A stretch of DNA of 40,128 nucleotides from Formosa algae (GTDB lineage Bacteria; Bacteroidota; Bacteroidia; Flavobacteriales; Flavobacteriaceae). The stretch is from NCBI RefSeq assembly GCF_001439665.1, contig NZ_LMAK01000037.1, positions 1 through 40,128 on the forward strand, read 5' to 3'. Positions 27,191-37,100 of the stretch are shown here, one piece after another. The notes under the pieces are model-generated. The model made no database searches. It was not told where the DNA came from and saw only the letters and a list, made by a program, of their open reading frames with translations. Positions within the stretch are counted from its first letter, which is position 1, and each line of letters opens with the position of its first letter. The position numbers and the translations under genes are program-made.

Positions 27191-28696
27191 TTATATTTCA
27201 ATTTTAAGCGCGTATCCATTCGGATTCTCTTGTGCTGTTCCTAAATTCACTTGTAATCCTACTTCGGTTTGTGTCCACTCCACTTCGGCTTCACTACCCA
27301 CTAAACTCACAGATTTTACAACTCCAGCTTCTTTTTCTGTAATACTCTTAATCAACACAGCTTCTTTTGGTTGTGCTAATGAAATGGCATAAATGGTATG
27401 TTCTTTTTGTGTAAACCAAAAATCGCTAGGCGTAAAATCAAACTTTAAATCGGCTTTATTCGCGCGATCATGTGTTCCGTTCATTTCAATTTTAGTTGGT
27501 CCTTCGTGCGTTACTTTCCATTTTCTTGTATTGTAAATCGCTTCTCCATTAACATCTAAAAACTTACCAACTTCTAATAGGTTAGTTACCGATTCTTGTG
27601 GCACATCTCCTAAAGCATCAGGACCAATATTCAGCATATAATTCCCGCCTTTACTTACAATTTCTGTTAACCAGAACAGCAATTCTTTTACAGATTTCCA
27701 ATCGTGATCGTAAGACTTATAACCCCAAGAGTTATTTGTAGTTCCAACTGTTTGCCAAGGTTTGGTAATTGCTAAATGGTCACTTGGAATTTTATTATCA
27801 CCAGGAATATCGAAATCTCCTAAATCGTTTCCTACTCGAGAATTTACCAACATATTTGGTTGTAAATCGTAAGCTATTTTATAGAATTCTAAACTTTCTT
27901 CTGGAGTTACATAATGCGGATAATCGTACCACAAGGTGGTCATATTTGGAAATTTTGTTAGTATTTCTTTTACCTGCGGATAAGCTTTATTTTCTAAATA
28001 TTCGGTAAATGTATTTGGACTCGGATCCCAAGTATTTACACCTGCTTTACGCTTAACACGATCGTGTACTTCGCCTCCAGAAGCTAAATATTCCGAAAGT
28101 CCGCAATCATTTCCGTCGTTCCAATCGATGTTATGAGAATAGTACAATCCGAAATCAACACCGTATTTCTGACAAGCATCATACAATTCTTTTACAATGT
28201 CTTTTGAATATGGCGTAGCGTCGATAATATCGTATTCACTCACTTTTGAGTCATACATTGCAAAACCGTCATGATGTTTAGAGGTAATCACTAAATATTT
28301 CATACCTGCTTCTTTAGCCAATTTCGCAATGGCATCGGCATCAAAATGTGTTGGATTAAACTGAGTTGCTAATTCTGCATATTCTGCTCTAGGAATTTCT
28401 GCTCCAAACTGAATCCATTCTGCAACTCGAGGTCCTTTTAATTCCTCCATTTTTTTGCCTTTCCAAATCCCTCCTGGAATTGCATATAATCCCCAATGAA
28501 TAAACATTCCATATTTTGCATCGTTAAAAGCTTCTTTAGCGATATCTTTAGAGGCACTCATTTGTTCGTATGTCAAAGCTTGCGGTTTCTCTTGCATTTG
28601 CTCCACACTTTTAGTTTGTTTTTGCTTACAGCTTGTAAACCCTAAAACCAATACTAAGAATCCTATTTTTATTTTTTGTAACATGGCGTTTATCAT
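27191..28696 (-). CDS. Lipoprotein GH29 alpha-L-fucosidase
   Basis: 501 residues from the ATG at 28696. The longer frame begins with GTG in the spacer, and the ATG at 28684 is also possible. A lipoprotein signal ends GFTSC (C23). The barrel starts [17 protein letters not shown] and carries [13 protein letters not shown] (HHDGF 141-145). The nucleophile region is [10 protein letters not shown] with D258. [15 protein letters not shown] ends the catalytic domain at about 390. A short beta-sandwich tail follows. Many residues match the GH29 at 32030-33820 (for example the SKVS-DATP stretch), so the two are probably related by duplication but have different nucleophile surroundings and tails. It should release terminal alpha-L-fucose. 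It follows a sulfatase by 23 bases and precedes the SGNH gene by 4. Confidence 0.93.
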   Translation of the reverse strand: MINAMLQKIKIGFLVLVLGFTSCKQKQTKSVEQMQEKPQALTYEQMSASKDIAKEAFNDAKYGMFIHWGLYAIPGGIWKGKKMEELKGPRVAEWIQFGAEIPRAEYAELATQFNPTHFDADAIAKLAKEAGMKYLVITSKHHDGFAMYDSKVSEYDIIDATPYSKDIVKELYDACQKYGVDFGLYYSHNIDWNDGNDCGLSEYLASGGEVHDRVKRKAGVNTWDPSPNTFTEYLENKAYPQVKEILTKFPNMTTLWYDYPHYVTPEESLEFYKIAYDLQPNMLVNSRVGNDLGDFDIPGDNKIPSDHLAITKPWQTVGTTNNSWGYKSYDHDWKSVKELLFWLTEIVSKGGNYMLNIGPDALGDVPQESVTNLLEVGKFLDVNGEAIYNTRKWKVTHEGPTKIEMNGTHDRANKADLKFDFTPSDFWFTQKEHTIYAISLAQPKEAVLIKSITEKEAGVVKSVSLVGSEAEVEWTQTEVGLQVNLGTAQENPNGYALKIEI

Positions 28697-28719
28697 TTTT
28701 AATCGCACCTTTATTTTTC

Positions 28720-30087
28720 TTATTTTCTAACAGCTGACAAGCAACTTGCTCTTGGCTCTGTTGGTAATGTAGCTTTCCAAGCTTTAACTTCTCCTAAAAG
28801 TTCTTGTGCTTTTTCAGGGTTACTTTTAGCTAAATCTATAGTTTCTTTCCAATCTGCTTTTAAATTGAATAACTCGTATTTATCACCAGTAACATCTACA
28901 ACTAATTTCCAATCGCCATCGCGAACTCCTAAAGTTGGCCACGTATAATCGTTACTTGTACCGCCTTTCCATTCCCAGAAAATAGATTTACTTCTTTTAA
29001 ATCCTTTTCCGGTTAACGCCGGCATCATACTTTCTCCGTCAGGTTTATAATCTTTAGGCATCGGGATGTTTGCTGCTTCTAAAAACGTTGGTAATAAATC
29101 TACTGCAGTTACCACAGAAATATCATCTTTAACACCTTTGGGAATTACTTTTGGCCACTTTGCTACAAAAGGCACGCGAATACCTCCTGCGAACAACGAT
29201 CTTTTCTGACCTTTAAGTCCGCCTGTTTCTCCTACCGAATAATATTTACCTAAACCTACTTCTCCCTTTTTGTGTTGTTTTTGATCTGCTCCACCTTCCC
29301 ATTCTGGACCATTATCTGTTGAAAATACCACTAGCGTATTCTCTTCTAAACCTAATTCTTTCAATAATTTTGAAATTCGGCCAACGGCTTCATCACCTTC
29401 TGCAATTATGGACGCGTAGACTTGTTTTTGTTCATCTAATTCTCCGAATTTATTCATGAAACGCTCTTGCGGATAATGCGCTGTATGGGCTTCATGTAAC
29501 CATAAGTTGATAAAAAACGGTTGGTCTTTATGACGTTTAATAAAATCTTCCGCATAATCTACACCCACAGATCCGGCCTTTGGAATGTCTATGTTTTTAG
29601 AGCCATTAAACGTCGCGTATTCATCGTAACCATATGCGCTTTCTTTTGGCATATCTGGAGCAGAACCTAAGTGCCATTTTCCAAAATGAGCAGTTGCATA
29701 ACCCGCCTTTTGAAATGCTTTTGGAAAGGACATATCTTTTGGATCCATCCAATCTGGCATTCCTCGTTTTTCATGCGCTTTCCAACCTTGAAAATGCTGA
29801 TGAATACTTTGTCTGGCAGGAAATTGTCCAGTCATTACTGCTGTTCGACTTGGTGAACACACTGGACTGTTTACGGTAAAATTGGCGAAATCCATACCGT
29901 CTTTAATCATATTATCAATGTTTGGAGTTTCTACCCATGTGCTTCCGTGAGCACTTAGATCTCCATATCCCCAATCATCTGCAAAAATAAAAATGATATT
30001 TGGCCGTTCTGATTTGGATTGGGCTTGTACAAAAGCACCTCCAACCAAGAGCGAGCACACTACAAAAAGTATTATTTTTTTACTCAT
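28720..30087 (-). CDS. Secreted S1-family sulfatase (CSPSR), short form
   Basis: A 455-residue protein with a signal peptide at 1-22. FADDWGYGD carries the calcium ligands D37-D38. The formylglycine site is C77 in [39 protein letters not shown] and [12 protein letters not shown] are the other active-site blocks. It is the shortest sulfatase in the window and ends after [11 protein letters not shown]-type residues without an extra domain. It lies 74 bases after one sulfatase and 23 bases before a GH29, so a desulfate-then-defucosylate order is plausible. The substrate is inferred only from context. Confidence 0.92.
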   Translation of the reverse strand: MSKKIILFVVCSLLVGGAFVQAQSKSERPNIIFIFADDWGYGDLSAHGSTWVETPNIDNMIKDGMDFANFTVNSPVCSPSRTAVMTGQFPARQSIHQHFQGWKAHEKRGMPDWMDPKDMSFPKAFQKAGYATAHFGKWHLGSAPDMPKESAYGYDEYATFNGSKNIDIPKAGSVGVDYAEDFIKRHKDQPFFINLWLHEAHTAHYPQERFMNKFGELDEQKQVYASIIAEGDEAVGRISKLLKELGLEENTLVVFSTDNGPEWEGGADQKQHKKGEVGLGKYYSVGETGGLKGQKRSLFAGGIRVPFVAKWPKVIPKGVKDDISVVTAVDLLPTFLEAANIPMPKDYKPDGESMMPALTGKGFKRSKSIFWEWKGGTSNDYTWPTLGVRDGDWKLVVDVTGDKYELFNLKADWKETIDLAKSNPEKAQELLGEVKAWKATLPTEPRASCLSAVRK

Positions 30088-30161
30088 TAGATTTCATTTT
30101 TTAGTATTTCGAATACTTTTAATCTTTCTTGTTTTATATTTTATTCAGCATAAACCCCTGT

Positions 30162-31982
30162 TTAATTAACAGCTGTTTTTTCTACGTTCACATAAAACGC
30201 ATTGGTTAATTCACCGCTTTCTAATTCAAACCAAGCTAATAACTCAGTTTTTCCTTGCGACACTTCTAATTCTAAATCGGCTGATTGTGCTGTATTATCA
30301 ACATCAACTTCAACTTGTTGATCTCCAATTTTCACAAACGCCTTTTTAAAAGTCATAGCCGTTCCATGAACTCGAGGATCTGATGTTTCTGTTGCTGGAA
30401 TTTCGTCTGAAATTTCTGAGCCTAATGAGACTCCACTTTCTGCTGGCCAACGTCTTAATTTAAAGGTGTAAGTTCCTGCTTTTACAAAATTCACAAAGAA
30501 TGGTGCTGGCTTCATAGGTTCGCCTTCTCTAATCAATCTCTGATTCCATGGTGGAAAATAATCTACAGTTCTAGCATCATGACACGTAATAACCTCATCC
30601 TCATCTACACCTAAATCAATTGTAGAATATTTAGTTTCTTCTATCACACTTGCCCACCATGTTTCGTAAAACGCATTCATATCTGCCACACGTTTTGGGT
30701 ATTGTTCAGCTAAATTTTTAGTTTGTCCTGGATCGTCTGCAAGATTATATAATTCGTTTCCTTTAATTAATCTCCAGTCGCCTTGCATGACACAACTATT
30801 TTTACCTTTTTCAGGCCAAGAAATACGCTGAGTATCTACAACCAAATAGCGTTCGTCAATTTTAGATTCTCCTTGTAAATAGCCACTAATATCTGTTCCA
30901 TCCATCACTTTGTCCGACGTATATTCTATACCCGCTAAAGATGTTAAAGTTGGTAACATATCGACATGAGACACTAAATCTGAAAGTGATTTACCTGCTT
31001 CTAAATTTCCGTTTGGCCAACGTATTATAAATGGCACACGATGTCCGCCTTCATATTCGCTAGCTTTTGTACCACGCATTCCTGCGTTAAAGCCATGAAC
31101 AACTCCTGTATCTTCATCGACATGATAACCGTTAGATGTTCCGTTGTCTGTTGTAAAAATGACAATAGTATTATCTGCAATTTTCAATTCGTCTAACTTA
31201 TTAAGTAGTCTAGAAAAATTGTCGTCTACATTTGTAATCATCCCATAAAAACGCTTTTGAGTTTCTAATAGACTTTCTTCATTTTTATATAAATCGTAAT
31301 ATTCTTGAGGCACATTAAATGGCGAGTGTGGCGCATTTAAACTTAAATAACATAGAAACTGATCATCCTTTTTATTCTCAATAAATTGTATCGCTTCATC
31401 AAACCACACATCTGTACAATAACCTTCTACTTCTTCTGGTGTTCCATTTCTTAAATAGGTATCGTCAAAATAATCGTTGTTCCAGTGGTCTGGCGTTTGT
31501 CCTACACCGCCACCTCCGTGGTAAAACGCTTCATCGAATCCGCGTTCTTGTGGCGCAAACGGATGGTTATCTCCAAGGTGCCATTTCCCGAACATTGCTG
31601 TTTTATAACCATTATCTTTTAATACATCTGCGATAGTAACTTCTTCTCTATTTAACATTGAAGCTCCCATAATGGTATGCCAAACTCCATTTCTATTACA
31701 GTTTCTTCCGGTTAATAATCCTGCTCGTGTTGGTGCACAAGTAGTTGCCACATGGTAATTTGTTAAACTCACACTTTGCTTTGCAAAAGCATCAATTGTA
31801 GGTGTTTTAATGATGGTATTCCCATTATGTGCAACATCTCCATAACCCTGATCGTCTGTGATGACGATAATAATATTAGGCTGATTTTTAACAACTTCAG
31901 CTTTCTCAGTTTTCTCATTCTTACACGAAAACGTTATCGTTAATAGCGTTAAAAGCCCTAAGAGTTTGGTTAAATTTTTCAT
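30162..31982 (-). CDS. Lipoprotein S1-family sulfatase (CAPTR) with C-terminal beta-domain
   Basis: A 606-residue protein with a lipoprotein signal ending TFSC (C20). D43-D44 lie in ITDDQGYGD. The formylglycine site is C82 in ATTCAPTRAGLLTGRN. MFGKWHLGDNHPF and FTTDNGTSNGYH follow. The catalytic part ends near 470. The last 125 residues or so form a beta-rich domain (KAGTYTFKLRRWPAES, then ELESGELTNAFYVNVEK) that is absent from the other sulfatases here. It is the second gene of the run that starts at 33820, 47 bases after a GH29. The extra domain may help substrate binding. Confidence 0.92.
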   Translation of the reverse strand: MKNLTKLLGLLTLLTITFSCKNEKTEKAEVVKNQPNIIIVITDDQGYGDVAHNGNTIIKTPTIDAFAKQSVSLTNYHVATTCAPTRAGLLTGRNCNRNGVWHTIMGASMLNREEVTIADVLKDNGYKTAMFGKWHLGDNHPFAPQERGFDEAFYHGGGGVGQTPDHWNNDYFDDTYLRNGTPEEVEGYCTDVWFDEAIQFIENKKDDQFLCYLSLNAPHSPFNVPQEYYDLYKNEESLLETQKRFYGMITNVDDNFSRLLNKLDELKIADNTIVIFTTDNGTSNGYHVDEDTGVVHGFNAGMRGTKASEYEGGHRVPFIIRWPNGNLEAGKSLSDLVSHVDMLPTLTSLAGIEYTSDKVMDGTDISGYLQGESKIDERYLVVDTQRISWPEKGKNSCVMQGDWRLIKGNELYNLADDPGQTKNLAEQYPKRVADMNAFYETWWASVIEETKYSTIDLGVDEDEVITCHDARTVDYFPPWNQRLIREGEPMKPAPFFVNFVKAGTYTFKLRRWPAESGVSLGSEISDEIPATETSDPRVHGTAMTFKKAFVKIGDQQVEVDVDNTAQSADLELEVSQGKTELLAWFELESGELTNAFYVNVEKTAVN

Positions 31983-32029
31983 GATCGTTTAGTTTGTTTA
32001 ATTTTTATAGAGTCTAAAGGCTCTTGTTC

Positions 32030-33820
32030 TTATTGAATGGGTTTTATTATAATTGATTTTAAACTTGATGTCTCTTTATCTCTTGATACTAAAGACACTG
32101 AAACGGTATGCTTTCCTGCTGTTTTAAATTCCAAAATTCCCATAGGATAGGCTTGATATTTACCTGTAGCCGCTTGTTCGTTTTGTACCATTACACCTTC
32201 ATCTGTAGTGGTTTTCCATACCAATCTTCCTTCACCTGTATATTCTAATTCTAAATAGTAATAGCCAGGTTCTAAAACGTTAACTTCAAATGATGCAACA
32301 CCACTTTTTTTCCAATGACTAACTTGTGTGGTTTTTTTCCATTCCCCAAATTTCTCCATCCATCTAATCGATTTTTTCTCGGCATCTGTTACTGTCGCAA
32401 AATCGGTAAGAATGGTAGTTGGTATATTTGGATATATACCGTGAGTACCGCTGACTTTAGCCTCTTTTTTCAATTTAACTTCTATCACAGCTACAGGAGC
32501 ATCTGGCTTTTTATATGGCACTTCGAGAATAGTCCAATTATTTTGCTTTGAATGTTTAATTTTTTCTGATTTTTTACCTCCTAAAATTTCTGCTGAAACA
32601 ATATCATTTTCTAATCCTGGTAAGTATAATTTTCCATCTTGTGGCCAATCAAAAACGGATAAGTATAAAGAATTTCCGTTTGTTGTTACATCTCCCCAAG
32701 GTAATGCATGTCCCCAAGGAGAACTTCCTGCATCGTATATAACTTGAGGATATTTTTTAATCCATGCTCCGGCTTGTTCTAAAAACTGAACACCAATTTC
32801 TGGTACTTCACCTTCGCCATTAGGTCCCACATTAAATAGATAAGTTCCTCCCCGTCCCACTGTAGAGATTAATCGGTGTAAAATTTCCTTCGGACTTTTA
32901 AAATTGTTATCGTACCAAGCGTAAGACCAAGAATCGTTATTGGTATCGCAACTTTCCCAAAGGATATCTAAGTTTACGGGTGGAACTTCCATATCGCCAT
33001 GAGTTACATAATCACCTAACCCATACCCAACTCTACTAGAAAGCATGGTATTTGGTTGTAATTCTCTAACCATATCGGCAAGTTCTACCACATATTCTTC
33101 AGGCATTCCTCCTGGTGTGTCGAACCATACAAAGTCGATATCGCCGTAATTACTACAAATTTCTCTGACTTGGGGTTTACATTTATTGTAGAAATAATCT
33201 TTAAATGTAGCCTCACTTCCATCGGCATTTTGAGAAGGACCGCCTGCTCCACCTGGAGTTGTCCAATCTTGGTAATGAGAATAATAAAACCCAAATCCTA
33301 GACCTAATTCGTGACATGCTGCAGAAAGTTCTTTCATTGGATCTCTTGCAAACGGTGTAGCATCTACAATATCAAAATCACTCACTTTAGAATCGAACAT
33401 TGCAAAACCTTCATGATGTTTACTGGTAATAATTATATATTTCATACCAGCATCTTTGGCTAATTGAGCAATAGCTTTTGCATCAAATTTTGAAGGATTA
33501 AAATCGTCTGCCACTTTCATATAATCTTCAGGACGAATGTTGGCAACTCTTGGATTCATTAGCCACTCACCAATACCATAATAGGTCTTGTTATTCCATT
33601 TTCCGGCTAAATCTGAAAATAAACCCCAATGAATAAACATTCCAAAATTACTTTGGTCAAAAAACTGACCACGTCCTTCTCTAATGTTACCATCTACTAC
33701 GGCATTTTCCCCCCATAATTTATCCATACTGTCTTCTCCATTTTTTTCTTGAGCATAAGACTGAAAACACATTACAAATAGCAATGCAAATGGTACTAAG
33801 AGTTGTCTACGTTTAAACAT
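32030..33820 (-). CDS. Secreted GH29 alpha-L-fucosidase with C-terminal beta-domains (HHEGF variant)
   Basis: I use the ATG at 33820 (596 residues). The longer frame starts with TTG and would put nine residues before the signal. The signal peptide ends SYAQ (about 24). [14 protein letters not shown] and SKHHEGFAMFDSK follow, with HHEGF at 135-139 where most GH29 proteins have HHDGF. The nucleophile region is DFVWFDTPGG, with D234. LFNVGPNGEGEVP closes the barrel at about 345. Two beta-rich regions follow: a standard GH29 sandwich and, from about 470, a carbohydrate-binding-like domain ending KSIIIKPIQ. It is the first gene of the run after the regulator, so sits next to the putative control region. 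It should release alpha-L-fucose. Confidence 0.92.
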   Translation of the reverse strand: MFKRRQLLVPFALLFVMCFQSYAQEKNGEDSMDKLWGENAVVDGNIREGRGQFFDQSNFGMFIHWGLFSDLAGKWNNKTYYGIGEWLMNPRVANIRPEDYMKVADDFNPSKFDAKAIAQLAKDAGMKYIIITSKHHEGFAMFDSKVSDFDIVDATPFARDPMKELSAACHELGLGFGFYYSHYQDWTTPGGAGGPSQNADGSEATFKDYFYNKCKPQVREICSNYGDIDFVWFDTPGGMPEEYVVELADMVRELQPNTMLSSRVGYGLGDYVTHGDMEVPPVNLDILWESCDTNNDSWSYAWYDNNFKSPKEILHRLISTVGRGGTYLFNVGPNGEGEVPEIGVQFLEQAGAWIKKYPQVIYDAGSSPWGHALPWGDVTTNGNSLYLSVFDWPQDGKLYLPGLENDIVSAEILGGKKSEKIKHSKQNNWTILEVPYKKPDAPVAVIEVKLKKEAKVSGTHGIYPNIPTTILTDFATVTDAEKKSIRWMEKFGEWKKTTQVSHWKKSGVASFEVNVLEPGYYYLELEYTGEGRLVWKTTTDEGVMVQNEQAATGKYQAYPMGILEFKTAGKHTVSVSLVSRDKETSSLKSIIIKPIQ

Positions 33821-34194
33821 GTAATAATATTTAGGTGTTAAACCCAATTGTAATAAAGAAGATATTCTTCCTGAAGTGAAAGCTTTAAAGTAAAATAAAT
33901 TAGAAAACGTTTTGCTTCAATTCTTACAGCTTTTTCAAAATAAGCATTGCTCGCTAAAACCTTATATTTTTATGGTTATAACAAAAAACAATACTCTTAA
34001 TTATTAAATATTGTTTTTTTAGCCGCTTTTAATATCAATTTAATCAAATTGGACTATTACAAATATGTTATCTATATGTTAAATGTAGTTACTCGCATCA
34101 TGTTTTTTTAATGCTTAATTTACTCAGAGCGATTTGAGCAACATTAAAGCAACTGATTAACAAATAGTTAACATATTTAATTAACTCAAATCAA
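33821..34194 (-). promoter_or_regulatory. Non-coding control region between the regulator and the first GH29 gene
   Basis: A 374-base AT-rich gap with no supported gene. It holds the hairpin at 33983-34019 and, on its distal side, three GTTA words (34067, 34078, 34088) at 11- and 10-base steps, two of them within identical TATGTTA. Near the HTCS stop are three TTAAC words (34157, 34168, 34181). I could not find a convincing Bacteroidetes -7 (TAnnTTTG) with a -33 element here. A promoter for the GH29 run is expected from the layout only. Confidence 0.45.
33983..34019. terminator. AT-rich perfect hairpin, possible bidirectional terminator
   Basis: AAAAAACAATA and TATTGTTTTTT are perfect 11-base arms around a 15-base loop. 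On either strand the second arm supplies a T-run. It lies about 175 bases after the regulator stop and about 160 bases before the GH29 start. The stem has only one G-C pair per arm, so its strength as a terminator is doubtful. Confidence 0.4.
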
Positions 34195-37100
34195 TCATCT
34201 TTTTTTTACGAATTCTGACGGAGAAACACCATGAATTTTCTTAAATGCTGAAGAATAATAAGATTTAGATTCGATTCCGATTTCGAACATCACATCTGCC
34301 GCTGTTAGGTTTTTATTTGCTGTTAATAACTCTGCTGCTTTCTGCATACGGAAGTTTCTCAGATAAAAATTAGGAGCTTGTCCGGTAAGTTCTTTAAGCT
34401 TTCTATAAAAATGAGACGTACTCATACCAATATCTGCAGCCAACTCTTCTACTCCAAAGACTGAATTAGACATATTTTTCTCTATAGATTGATTTATACT
34501 TTCTAAAAACTGTTTGTCTTTAGAAGAACTTATTAAAGAATCTTTTGGCAAGAAGCTATTTCTAGAATAGTATTCGAAAATACGTTGCTTATTCTCAATC
34601 AGTTTTTTAACTCGAACTTCTAAATATTTAATAGAAAAGGGTTTCACAATATAATCATCTGCACCTAATTCTAAACCTTGCAGTTTTTTAAAATTGTCGT
34701 CCATAGCCGTTAAAAGAATAACAGGAATGTGGCACAACTCTGTATCTGATTTAATTTGTTTACACAATTCGTAGCCATTTAATTTTGGCATCATAACATC
34801 GCTTATAACAAGTTGCGGAAGATTCTCTTTTAATTTTAATAATCCATCTTCACCATCTACAGCCATTACAATATTATAACGATCTTTGAAAGCCTCGTAT
34901 AAAAATGTTCGTACATCTTGTTCATCATCAATAATTAATAAAGTGGATCGTGATGCGTCCATAGGCTGATCTTGGATACTCTCCAATTCCGACGGCAACC
35001 AATCTGTAACTATTTTATGATATTTCTTTAATTCGTGTTCTTCAATAACATCTCCATGATTGGATATAGGAAGTATAATTTTAAATTCCGTTTTCTTATC
35101 GGGCTCGCTTGTAACCGATATATCTCCTTTCATTAAATCGACTAAAGATTTACATAGTGCCAAACCAATTCCTGTGCCGTTCCAATCTTGTTTTTCATCG
35201 ACACCTCGGTAAAAACGATCGAAAATTCTATCTATTTTTTCTGGTGAAATTTCTCCTCCGGTATTCGTAACCTTTAGAGATAATACTTCTTCGTTATTTT
35301 GTGTAATAATTCCGGCCTCAATACTAACTTCTTTATACGAACTAGAGTATTTTACAGCATTAGAAAACAGGTTGAGTAAGATCCGTTCGGTTTTATTAAT
35401 ATCTATAGAAATCAATTTATTCGGATCGTCTATTTTATAATAAAAATTTAAAAGTGATCTATGCGCATAATCCTCGAACCCTTCCATTAATGGATACATA
35501 AAATCTCCTAGAGTCACTTTGGAATAGTTTAATTCTAAATGTCCAGCTTCCGCCTTTCTATATGAAATTAATTGATCTATTAAACGCTGTAATCTTAAGA
35601 TGTTATTTTGAATGATAGAAAAATACTTCTGATTATCGTTTGTTTTATATTCATCTGCTATTTTCTCTAACGGACCAATAATTAGAGATAAAGGTGTTTT
35701 AAAATCATGGGAAATATTAGTAAAGAATCGTAATTTTGCTTGATTCATCTCGCGAACTCTTTCCTTCTCAAGCTGTTCAAACTTCAGTTTCTGATTGAGT
35801 TTTTCTAAACGAACCAAATACGTCATTATTGAATGTGCTATTAACAACACCAAACACATCCAGATAACCAAACTCCACCACCTTAAATACCAAGGGGCAA
35901 GCACATTTATTTTAAAATGTTCTACAGGTGTCCAAAGTCCATCACCATTTGCACCTCTATATAAAAACTCATAAGACCCGGGACTTAAATTAGTGTAAGT
36001 TGCCGTAGTTTTCCCACTATCATTTTCTATCCAATCTTGATTTACACCTTCTAATTTATAAGCGACTTTATTTTTATTGGGCGTGGCACTATGCTGTACA
36101 ATAATATCTAAAGAGATGTTTCTATTGTTATGTTCTATATCTAATTCCTTAGTCTCGGCAATAGATTGTTTTAATATGGTTTTTCCGTTTATTTTCTTTC
36201 CGTAAACGACAGGTTCGTTATTTATTTTTAATCGTGAAATTAACACCTTTGGCGCATTTACATTCTTAACAATTTGCTTGGGATCGAAGACCGTTAAACC
36301 GTCTACACCTCCCATTAACATGATGCCTTTACTTGTTTTTAAAAAGGCCGATTGTCTGAAATTGTTACTTAAAACCCCATCACTAACATCATAAAAATTA
36401 AACACCCCTTTTTTAGGATCCATACAACTAATTCCCATATCTGTACTCATCCATAGCAAGCCTTCATCATCTTCTAAAATACCATAAATCACTTCATCTC
36501 TTAATCCGTCGTTTCTATGAAATCCTGTAATATTTTCAGGATCTCCAGAGGAATTTAAATCGATTTTCATTACGCCGCCACCGTATGTTCCTAACCAAAC
36601 CGTTTTATTTGAAGCGACATGAACATTAAAAATATAATTGTAACTCAGGGCAAGGTTTTTAGATTCTGAAGTGGTCGTTAAATAATTCTTGACCATCCAC
36701 GAGCCATTTTCAACCTGTACACGATACAATCCGAGATTACTCGCAAACCAATGATTCCCATAGGTATCTTTATTATAATCGTTAATCTGATTATTTTTTC
36801 CAATGGTGAATAATTCCGATTGGACTTCAACCGGTTTATCATCTAAAATAGTATCCCAAGGGTTGTTTAATAAAAACACTTTTTGTCCGGCTAATAGTAT
36901 TTGATCGGCATCTATTTGCTGAATAACACGATTAAATATTAAACTTTCTGAAGCCCCATTGTGTTCCAAAATGACTGGTTTTAGCGCATCTTGATTTTCA
37001 TCATACAGATAAACCCCTTTGTTTGTACCAATCCACCAATAGCCTTTTAAATCTTGAAACATGGTTAACACCCATTGGTTTTCAAGTTGACGTAATTGAT

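Noticed and set aside
33085-33294. Short minus-strand frame inside the first GH29 gene
   Set aside because: It is a shadow of the fucosidase frame and has no signal or domain.
263-33820. Type IX secretion C-terminal sorting domains on the enzymes
   Set aside because: None of the protein ends shows the usual T9SS C-terminal domain. Several have lipoprotein signals instead.
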